The notes under the pieces were generated by a model, which did not search any database, was not told the DNA's origin, and saw nothing but the letters and a program-made list of their open reading frames with translations. From the NCBI GenBank assembly GCA_037443425.1, contig JBBIOI010000068.1, positions 1-18,420 on the forward strand: DNA of 18,420 bases, in the 5' to 3' direction. Numbering within the stretch: position 1 is the stretch's first letter; every line of letters begins with the position of its first letter. Source of the stretch: JBBIOI01 sp037443425 (GTDB taxonomy: Bacteria > Desulfobacterota > BSN033 > UBA1163). A program made the translations under genes and the position numbers. Of the stretch, positions 8,746-15,938 are shown one piece after another.

Positions 8746-9711
8746 TTATGTACCTTCTTCAATAAATGCACCCATCTTCCTAAATTTTTCATATCTTAAT
8801 TTCAATAATTCGTCTATCTCGATCCCTTCCAATTCTCTTAAATGTCTCTCTATGGCTTCTGCCAGGTTTTTAGCCGTCGTCTCTGGGTCTCTATGGGCAC
8901 CTCCTAATGGTTCCTTTATAATCTCATCAATAATGCCCAATTTATAGAGGTCTTTTGCTGTTAATTTCAATGACTCTGCAGCTACGTCTCCCTTTTTCCC
9001 ATCCTTCCAAAGTATGGCTGCGCAGCCCTCAGGCGATATTACAGAGTATATTGAATACTCTAACATTAAAATTCTGTCACCAACTCCTATTGCCAATGCT
9101 CCCCCACTCCCACCCTCTCCTATAACTATAGAGATTATTTGAGTTCTTAATGTACTCATAACTTTAAGATTTCTTGCTATCGCCTCAGCCTGTCCCCTCT
9201 CCTCAGCTCCTATACCGGGGTAGGCGCCAGGTGTATCAATCATTGTAATTATTGGCTTTTTAAAGTTTTCTGCCAATTTCATTAATCTTAAAGCCTTCCT
9301 GCATCCTTCAGGATGAGGCATTCCAAAGTTTCTTTGAGCCATCTCCTTTAAATCTGATCCCTTTTGATGACCTATAAAAACTACCGATCTACCATTGAAC
9401 TTACCAATACCTCCTATAATTGCTGGATCATCTCCATAAACCCTATCTCCATGAAGCTCAATAAATTTTTCAAATATTAATTGAACATAATGAGATGTCT
9501 TGGGCCTATCTATATGCCTTGCAAGTTGTGTAATTTGCCAATTTGTTAGGTTTGAAAAGATATCTTTTTTCAGCTTGTTTAACTTCTCTTCAAGATGCAT
9601 CAATTGTGACTCACTATGTAATGACCTATCATTAGAGAATTTCCTTAGATATTCGATCTCTTTTTCAATCTCTATAAGTGGTTTTTCAAATTCTAAATAA
9701 TGCTTCACCAT
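8746..9711 (-). CDS. accA: Acetyl-CoA carboxylase carboxyltransferase subunit alpha
   Basis: Alpha subunit of the carboxyltransferase that transfers CO2 from carboxybiotin to acetyl-CoA, giving malonyl-CoA for fatty acid synthesis; it works with AccD, not present here. It contains WQITQLARHIDRP, HGDRVYGDDPAIIGGI, IGHQKG, FGMPHPEGCRKALRL, IDTPGAYPGIGAEERGQ, the oxyanion-type glycine loop GEGGSGGALAIG, and SPEGCAAILWKD, all standard AccA blocks. I place the start at the ATG at 9711 (321 aa): its MVKHYLEFEKPL aligns with the usual AccA N-terminus, and GAGGA at 9722-9726 lies 10 nt upstream, overlapping the dnaE stop. A TTG at 9732 would add seven residues (328 aa) but lacks a good ribosome site. 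The gene is packed between dnaE and mutL, an arrangement implying co-transcription. Confidence 0.97.
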   Translation of the reverse strand: MVKHYLEFEKPLIEIEKEIEYLRKFSNDRSLHSESQLMHLEEKLNKLKKDIFSNLTNWQITQLARHIDRPKTSHYVQLIFEKFIELHGDRVYGDDPAIIGGIGKFNGRSVVFIGHQKGSDLKEMAQRNFGMPHPEGCRKALRLMKLAENFKKPIITMIDTPGAYPGIGAEERGQAEAIARNLKVMSTLRTQIISIVIGEGGSGGALAIGVGDRILMLEYSIYSVISPEGCAAILWKDGKKGDVAAESLKLTAKDLYKLGIIDEIIKEPLGGAHRDPETTAKNLAEAIERHLRELEGIEIDELLKLRYEKFRKMGAFIEEGT

Positions 9712-9721
9712 CTGTTTTATT

Positions 9722-9726
9722 TCCTC
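9722..9726 (-). promoter_or_regulatory. Ribosome binding site deciding the accA start
   Basis: The minus strand reads GAGGA here, 10 nt before the ATG at 9711 and overlapping the dnaE TGA stop (9725-9727). It supports the ATG over the upstream in-frame TTG at 9732, and suggests that ribosomes finishing dnaE re-initiate on accA. Confidence 0.6.
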
Positions 9727-12700
9727 ACTCAAATCTTAAAGATAAAGATTTAAATCTTTCTCTAATATCCTTTTGAAAATCCTCCGATGGATTTACCATA
9801 TATCTATCTGATAATTCAATCACCGTTTCTTTGTCATTATTTTCAATGAGATGTAGAAAGACTTTATAGTCCCCTTGATTAGATAATATAGCTTCCTTCA
9901 ATTCATTAATCTTAGAGGAAGAGATTGAAGATAGAGGAATTTTTATGTGAAGTTTCTTATTTTTATCAGATATGTAATTTGAAAGCGATGAAATCTTAAC
10001 ACCTTTTATCTTGACATTTTCTTCTGTGATATCCAATATCCCTTTTACAATTATTGGATCCCCTTCGTTTAGTATTGATAAAGAGGTTTTATAGACATCT
10101 GGAAAGAGGACAACCTCTACAAACCCTTTCATATCCTCTAAGTTTATGAAAGCCATTCTCTCGTTTTTCTTTGTATAAATCTCTTTGACACTACTTACTA
10201 TACCACATATCGTTACCTCTGAACCATTGGGAAGTGCTGATAGCGTTGATGTATCCTCATTGGTGAACTTCTTTATTTCATTTATATAAATCTCGAGTGG
10301 ATGTTTTGATATGTAAAATCCTATAGTCTCTTTTTCAAAGTTAATTAATTGATTTTCAGGAAATTCTTCAATATTTGGAAAATCAAATCCATCTTCTTTT
10401 GAAAGGGGTATCAACATATTTAGTTGAAGCCCTCCAGCCTTTTTTTGATGGGATTGACACCTTTCAATTATATCATCCAACGCAGTCAGCATTTGGGACC
10501 TGAAAATACCTGAGAAGTCAAAAGCCCCACACTTTACAAGACTTTCTATTACCCTACGGTTAACTTTTCTTAGATCTACCCTTTTGCAAAAGTCAAAAAG
10601 ATTTTTAAACTTACCTCCGTTTTCTCTCTCTCCTATAATAATATCGATTGCTGCCTCTCCAACATTCTTTACAGCAGCCAATCCAAATCTAATTTTGCTT
10701 CCCACTACTGTAAAATCCTTATGACTCTCGTTGATATCTGGAGGCAGTATCTCTATACCCATCTCTCTGCATTCCCCTATATACTTTACTATTTTGTCCG
10801 GATTCTGGGCCTCGCTTGTCAGTAAAGATGCCATAAACTCTACCGGATAATGTGCTTTCAGGTAGGCGGTTTGATAAGCAATAAGGGCATAGGCAGCGCT
10901 ATGGGATTTATTAAATCCATATTCAGCAAATTTTTCCATTAAATCAAAAATCCTCTCAGCCTTATTTGGATGAATACGATTCTTTTTTGCACCCTCAATA
11001 AATTTCTCTTTCTGCATCTGCATTTCTTTAGGATCTTTTTTTGACATTGCCCTTCTAAGAATATCTGCATCCTCAAGAGTAAAATTGGCGAGGGTGCTCG
11101 CAATTCTCATCACCTGCTCCTGATAAACAATTACTCCATATGTATCCTTCAATATTTCTTCCAGTTCCTTTGTTTCATAACGAATTGTCTCCTTTCCATG
11201 TCGCCTTTTAATATATTCATCAACCATTCCACTCCTAAGAGGTCCGGGTCTGTATAAGGCAACTAATGCAATAATCTCTTTGAAATTCTCTGGTTTAAGT
11301 TTTATTAACAGCTCCTTCATGCCAGAGCTTTCAAGCTGAAAGATTCCTAAGGTTGAACCGGATCCGAGGAGGGCAAAAACGTCTGGATCATCTAATGGAA
11401 TCTGTGAAAGGTCTATCTTTATTCCATGGTTTCTTTCAATAAGATTAATCGTATGATTAACTACTGTAAGAGTTTTTAAACCAAGAAAATCAAATTTAAC
11501 AAGGCCTATTGCATCCACCTCTTTCATAGGATACTGTGTCATTAATTCACCATCTTGTCCTCGGTATAGGGGAAGGTATTCCATTAGAGGTTTATTTGAT
11601 ATCACAACCCCTGCAGCATGGGTAGATGCATGTCTACTAAGTCCTTCAAGTGATTTTGCTATTGAAAATAAAGATTGCAATTTTGTATCATTTCTTATCA
11701 ATTCCTCTAATCTTGGTTCTTGTTTTAATGCTTGATCAAGTGTGATATTTAATGTATTTGGTATTAGTTTAGCAATTCGGTCTACTTCTCCATAAGGCAA
11801 TCCCATAACCCGACCTACATCCCGAATTACTGCCCTGGCTTGCATCTTTCCAAATGTTATTATTTGAGCAACTTTCTCTCTCCCGTACTTTTCCATTACA
11901 TAATTAATAACATCGTCTCTACCTTCCATACAAAAATCAACGTCTACATCAGGCATACTACTTTTTCTTCCGGGATTCAAAAATCTTTCAAAAATCAAGT
12001 CATACTCAATTGGATCAAGATCCGTTATATTTAAGGCATAAGCCACAAGACTTCCTGCAGCAGATCCTCTGCCTGGACCTACTGGAATCCTCCTTTGTTT
12101 TGCAAAATTAATAAAATCCCAGACAATAAGGAAGTATCCAGAATAACCCATCGATTTAATCACCTTTAACTCTTCTGAAAGGCGAGTCCAATAAATCTTC
12201 TCTTTTTGTTTAAAATCTTTTTGCCCTTCGAATTTCCTTAACCTCTTCTCAAGTCCTTCATGGGCAAGTTTCTCTAGATAGCTATCTGCTGTCTCTCCTT
12301 TTGGGACTTCAATCTTAGGTATATGTTTTTCCTCAAACTTAAGTTCGAGATTGCATTGATCAGCAATAACTTTAGTATTTTCAATTGCCTCCGGAATCTC
12401 AGGAAAAAGTTCTGCCATCTCCTTTGGAGATTTAAAATAAAACTCGTCTGATGGAAATTTCATTCTATCTTTATCAGATAGAATCTTGCCTGTCTGGATG
12501 CAGAGTAAAACTTCATGGGCCTTTGCATCTTCTTTTTGAAGATAATGACAATCGTTTGTTGCAACGATTGGAATAGATAATCTTTTACCAATATCAATCA
12601 ATCTTTCGTTTATTTCTAACTGATTCTCAACACCATTTTTCTGTATCTCTATATAAAAATTCCCTTGATTAAATATCCTTAAATACTCCTCAGAGGCCTC

Positions 12701-13177
12701 GATTGCCCTCTTCATATCTCCTCTTGAAGCATGAATGGAAATCTCTCCTTTTACACAACCACTGAGTGCGATTAAACCATCATGATACTGTTTTAATAAT
12801 TCTTTATCTATCCTTGGTTTATAATAAAAGCCCTCAATATAGCCGAGGCTTACAAGTTTTATAAGATTGTAATAACCAACTTTGTTCTTTACAAGAAGTG
12901 TTAGATGATAAGAACCATCGCCTCCATCTATTGTCTTCTTATCGAATCTACTGCCAGGTGATACATAGACCTCACAGCCTAAAATAGGTTTTATCCCATT
13001 TTTTATAGCCATCTGATAAAACTCTATTGCCCCGAACATATTACCGTGATCGGTTATTGCTAAGGCATCCATTCTAAATTTTTTAGCAAAATCGATTGCC
13101 TCTTCAAATCTAATTGCGCCATCCAAAAGGCTATATTGACTATGGACATGGAGATGTATAAAATTGGAACGTTCCAT
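9725..13177 (-). CDS. dnaE: DNA polymerase III alpha subunit DnaE
   Basis: Replicative DNA polymerase catalytic subunit, 1150 aa (E. coli 1160). The N-terminal PHP domain (about 1-280) keeps metal-ligand positions lost in E. coli: H10, H12, D19, D43/H44 in AITDHGNMFG, and NDCH near 210. The C-family polymerase core has catalytic aspartates D410 and D412 in PDVDVDF and D563 in LVKFDFLG. The finger region has GFNKSHSAAYALIAYQ. After a helix-hairpin-helix region, QLNML (918-922) sits where the internal beta-clamp-binding motif is expected. An OB-fold (VTICGIVSSVKE, then FVEVVLFPDVY) is followed by a C-terminal tail. The ATG at 13177 follows AAGGG with a 7-nt spacing, right after the guaA stop (10 bp gap). 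The 3' end meets accA. This is DnaE1 type, not the shorter DnaE2/ImuC, given the length and the complete PHP and C-terminal regions. Confidence 0.98.
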   Translation of the reverse strand: MERSNFIHLHVHSQYSLLDGAIRFEEAIDFAKKFRMDALAITDHGNMFGAIEFYQMAIKNGIKPILGCEVYVSPGSRFDKKTIDGGDGSYHLTLLVKNKVGYYNLIKLVSLGYIEGFYYKPRIDKELLKQYHDGLIALSGCVKGEISIHASRGDMKRAIEASEEYLRIFNQGNFYIEIQKNGVENQLEINERLIDIGKRLSIPIVATNDCHYLQKEDAKAHEVLLCIQTGKILSDKDRMKFPSDEFYFKSPKEMAELFPEIPEAIENTKVIADQCNLELKFEEKHIPKIEVPKGETADSYLEKLAHEGLEKRLRKFEGQKDFKQKEKIYWTRLSEELKVIKSMGYSGYFLIVWDFINFAKQRRIPVGPGRGSAAGSLVAYALNITDLDPIEYDLIFERFLNPGRKSSMPDVDVDFCMEGRDDVINYVMEKYGREKVAQIITFGKMQARAVIRDVGRVMGLPYGEVDRIAKLIPNTLNITLDQALKQEPRLEELIRNDTKLQSLFSIAKSLEGLSRHASTHAAGVVISNKPLMEYLPLYRGQDGELMTQYPMKEVDAIGLVKFDFLGLKTLTVVNHTINLIERNHGIKIDLSQIPLDDPDVFALLGSGSTLGIFQLESSGMKELLIKLKPENFKEIIALVALYRPGPLRSGMVDEYIKRRHGKETIRYETKELEEILKDTYGVIVYQEQVMRIASTLANFTLEDADILRRAMSKKDPKEMQMQKEKFIEGAKKNRIHPNKAERIFDLMEKFAEYGFNKSHSAAYALIAYQTAYLKAHYPVEFMASLLTSEAQNPDKIVKYIGECREMGIEILPPDINESHKDFTVVGSKIRFGLAAVKNVGEAAIDIIIGERENGGKFKNLFDFCKRVDLRKVNRRVIESLVKCGAFDFSGIFRSQMLTALDDIIERCQSHQKKAGGLQLNMLIPLSKEDGFDFPNIEEFPENQLINFEKETIGFYISKHPLEIYINEIKKFTNEDTSTLSALPNGSEVTICGIVSSVKEIYTKKNERMAFINLEDMKGFVEVVLFPDVYKTSLSILNEGDPIIVKGILDITEENVKIKGVKISSLSNYISDKNKKLHIKIPLSSISSSKINELKEAILSNQGDYKVFLHLIENNDKETVIELSDRYMVNPSEDFQKDIRERFKSLSLRFE

Positions 13178-13187
13178 TTATTGACCC

Positions 13188-14747
13188 TTACTCCCATTCA
13201 ATTGTACTTGGTGGTTTGGAACTGATATCGTATACCACTCTATTAATCCCTTTTACCTCATTAATAATCCTGTTCGAAAGATTTCCCAATATCTCATAAG
13301 GTATTCTGACCCAATCAGCAGTCATCCCATCCTGACTTTCAACAACCCTTATGGCAATCACATTTTCATAAGTCCTTTCATCACCCATGACTCCAACAGT
13401 CTTTACTGGAAGTAATATTGCAAAGGATTGCCAAACCTTATCTGTTAAATTATTTTTATCCATTTCCTCCAGAACGATCTCATCTGCATTTCTTAATATT
13501 TCTAATCTGCCTTCAGTGACTTCTCCTATTATTCTTATTGCAAGTCCAGGCCCGGGAAATGGTTGACGCTTTATTATCTTTTCAGGAAGGCCCAAAATCC
13601 TTCCAAGCTCTCTTACTTCATCTTTGAATAGCTCTTTCAATGGTTCAATTAATGTAAACTTCATCCTTTCTGGAAGCCCACCTACATTGTGATGGCTTTT
13701 AATCTTTGCAGATGGGCCTTTAAATGAAACACTTTCAATAACATCAGGATAAAGTGTCCCTTGGGCAAGATACTTTATTTTACCAATCTTTTTAGCCTCT
13801 TTTTCAAAAATCGAAATAAATGTCTTTCCAATCCTCTTTCTTTTCTCCTCAGGATCAACTACCCCTTTTAAGGCCTTAAGAAATACATCCTTTGCATCAA
13901 TGTATGTGAGTGGTATTCTAAAATGATGACGAAATAGGTTAACTACCTGAGAAGCTTCTCCACTCCTTAATAAACCATTATCAACAAATATACATCTCAG
14001 ATTATCTCCAATTGCCTTATGAAGGAGAACGGCAACTACCGTAGAATCAACACCTCCACTTAGTGCGCAGATCACCTTTTCATCACCGATCGTATTCCTC
14101 AGATTCATTATTGTATTTTCTAAAAATGACTCCATTGTCCATTTTCTTTTACAGTTACAAATTTCATATAAAAAATTTTTTATTATAACCTTTCCCATTT
14201 GAGTATGGACAACCTCTGGGTGAAACTGTAATCCATATATCTTTTTTTCAGGATCCTCAATGGCTGCTATTGGTGTATTCTCAGAATGGGCCAATATATA
14301 AAAACCCTTAGGGAGTCTTTTAATTTGATCTCCGTGGCTCATCCATACCTTTAAAGACTCCCCTCTTCCTTTAATTCCTTTGAATAATCTGGCTGGTCTA
14401 TCTATGATTAAACGAGCATTTCCATACTCCCTTTTTTCAGAGTGTGAAACTTTACCTCCTAAACTTTGAGCTATCAATTGCATTCCATAGCAGATTCCCA
14501 ATATCGGAATTCCCGTTTTAAAAAGATCAGGGTCGCATCTTGGGGCATCTTTTTCGTATACGCTCGAAGGCCCTCCTGAGAGAATGATACCTTTTGGAGA
14601 CAGAGATCTGATCTTTTCTAATGGTAGGTTGTATGGATGGATTTCACTGTAAATCTTACATTCTCTAACTCTTCTTGCAATCAGTTGTGTATATTGTGAT
14701 CCAAAATCGAGTATAATTATTTTATCAAAGAGTCCTTCTCTTCCCAT
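13188..14747 (-). CDS. guaA: GMP synthase (glutamine-hydrolysing)
   Basis: Converts XMP, ATP and glutamine to GMP, the last step of de novo guanine nucleotide synthesis. The N-terminal class I glutamine amidotransferase domain has the nucleophile C86 in GICYGMQ and H176/E178 in LQFHPEV. The ATP pyrophosphatase domain has the P-loop SGGVDST. The C-terminal XMP-binding/dimerisation domain contains QPFPGPGLAIR and ends KPPSTIEWE as usual. I choose the ATG at 14747 (519 aa): the opening ILDFGSQYTQ and the catalytic Cys then fall at the same residue numbers as in E. coli GuaA, and AAGG lies 11 nt upstream. A TTG at 14768 (526 aa) is possible but has no clear ribosome site. guaB lies upstream, separated by two membrane-protein genes. 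Confidence 0.97.
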   Translation of the reverse strand: MGREGLFDKIIILDFGSQYTQLIARRVRECKIYSEIHPYNLPLEKIRSLSPKGIILSGGPSSVYEKDAPRCDPDLFKTGIPILGICYGMQLIAQSLGGKVSHSEKREYGNARLIIDRPARLFKGIKGRGESLKVWMSHGDQIKRLPKGFYILAHSENTPIAAIEDPEKKIYGLQFHPEVVHTQMGKVIIKNFLYEICNCKRKWTMESFLENTIMNLRNTIGDEKVICALSGGVDSTVVAVLLHKAIGDNLRCIFVDNGLLRSGEASQVVNLFRHHFRIPLTYIDAKDVFLKALKGVVDPEEKRKRIGKTFISIFEKEAKKIGKIKYLAQGTLYPDVIESVSFKGPSAKIKSHHNVGGLPERMKFTLIEPLKELFKDEVRELGRILGLPEKIIKRQPFPGPGLAIRIIGEVTEGRLEILRNADEIVLEEMDKNNLTDKVWQSFAILLPVKTVGVMGDERTYENVIAIRVVESQDGMTADWVRIPYEILGNLSNRIINEVKGINRVVYDISSKPPSTIEWE

Positions 14748-14758
14748 TATCTTTTTTA

Positions 14759-14762
14759 CCTT
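14759..14762 (-). promoter_or_regulatory. Likely ribosome binding site of guaA
   Basis: AAGG on the minus strand, 11 nt before the ATG at 14747. The spacing is a little long, but it is the only purine-rich site near either candidate start and lies downstream of the alternative TTG at 14768, so it favours the ATG. Confidence 0.45.
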
Positions 14763-14791
14763 TTCCAAAAGATATAAGGATAAATAAGTGG

Positions 14792-15904
14792 CTACGGCCT
14801 TATGAGATATCTTCCATCCCTTAATTCATATTGGTATGGAATACCTTTCTTATAAAAGAGATCTTCTTTATTTATTAACCTTGATGTGACTAACTCTTCA
14901 AGGCGGTCTGGATATCTCCCATTTTCTATAAAATAGACCTCCAGTGCATTTTTCAATCGATCTAACTTAGACTTATGAACCATATAGGTAGGAATGTCTA
15001 TATCCACACGTTCTATCCTTGATTTTAAAAGATGGTTCATTAAATCTGGCTTAAAATATGCGATCAAAAATAATATAAGGGCTAAAAATGAACCATAATA
15101 GAAATAAGGTAAAGCACCCCTCAGGTTTATCATCCTTACCCTTTTTATTAAACTTGGTGTCTTAACTCCAACAATCTCTATTAAACCCATCTCTGAAAGC
15201 TCTACTAATATTTCACTTGCATTGAACTTCCCTAAGAGACTTCTATCTATAATTTCCTGTACTGTCCTTGTTCCATCTACAAGGTTATAAATCAACTCCT
15301 GCTCTGAAGTAAGTTTCTCCTTTAATACAGATTCAGAAGTCAAAGTTTCGCCTGACTTCTCATCTATTGTCTTTGTCTTTTTAAATACTAAATGGGGTGA
15401 AAATATCTTCTTTTCGATCTCTGACCACTCGTCAACCATTCTAAGGATATTTAATAAGACCTGTTCAGTGCTTAATGCAAAAGGTATCTTTTTGTAGCTT
15501 TCAACCAGTTTAAGATCGAAATTAAAAATACCGTCTTCCCACCAGAATAAATCATATATGGTTTCATAAATCTGTGTTGAGATTACCTTGAGAATATCCT
15601 CCTTTGTAAGGAGCTTAAGCTCTACAAGGATTTCTCCAAGGTATTTAAGAGTCTCTTTTTGAATCCTTAGAACCCTTTCCAACTGTTCCTCTGTAATCAG
15701 CTGGGCCTTTACCAATATTTCTCCGATCAGATCCTTTTTGCCACGATAATTGGAATATACATGTACAATCATTCCATCAACAAAGTAGATCTCTACAAGG
15801 TTCTTTCCCCTTCTTACCCTTAAAACTCCTGTCTTTAATTGCTGACCGATTAGTTGAATTATCTCTGTAATACTAAAATCTTTTAAAGTACCCTGTAATG
15901 CCAT
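14792..15904 (-). CDS. DUF4388 (PATAN-like) membrane protein with MshEN-like repeats and pseudopilin-like tail
   Basis: Function unknown, 370 aa. Residues 1-55 start MALQGTLKDFSITEIIQLI, a clear DUF4388/PATAN opening. Residues 59-82 and 88-111 form two 24-residue repeats separated by 5 residues (GEILVKAQLITEEQL and GEILVELKLLTKEDI), matching the MshEN layout also found at the N-termini of PilB/GspE-type ATPases. Residues 112-165 complete the DUF4388-type region (YDLFWWEDGIFNF). Residues 195-247 look like a winged helix (LVDGTRTVQEII, LVELSEMGLIEI). A basic stretch (254-262) precedes one transmembrane helix at about 265-283. Residues 311-370 resemble a pseudopilin globular end (LKNALEVYFIENGRYPDRL). 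The predicted topology is N-terminus cytoplasmic, tail outside. There is no prepilin cleavage site. The ATG at 15904 has AAGG 7 nt upstream. It sits between the TPR gene and guaA. The domain calls are by eye; the role is not known. Confidence 0.75.
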   Translation of the reverse strand: MALQGTLKDFSITEIIQLIGQQLKTGVLRVRRGKNLVEIYFVDGMIVHVYSNYRGKKDLIGEILVKAQLITEEQLERVLRIQKETLKYLGEILVELKLLTKEDILKVISTQIYETIYDLFWWEDGIFNFDLKLVESYKKIPFALSTEQVLLNILRMVDEWSEIEKKIFSPHLVFKKTKTIDEKSGETLTSESVLKEKLTSEQELIYNLVDGTRTVQEIIDRSLLGKFNASEILVELSEMGLIEIVGVKTPSLIKRVRMINLRGALPYFYYGSFLALILFLIAYFKPDLMNHLLKSRIERVDIDIPTYMVHKSKLDRLKNALEVYFIENGRYPDRLEELVTSRLINKEDLFYKKGIPYQYELRDGRYLIRP

Positions 15905-15938
15905 AAAAAAACCTTATAAAAAAATTTTAAATAAATTT

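Noticed and set aside
14792..15904. DUF4388 protein as the missing pilin
   Set aside because: No prepilin leader or E5-type site; the membrane helix is in the middle of the protein after large cytoplasmic domains.
15905..15938. AT-rich 34-bp gap as a terminator or promoter between the TPR and DUF4388 genes
   Set aside because: No stable hairpin and no convincing -35/-10 pair; the gap is simply AT-rich and holds the ribosome site of the downstream gene.
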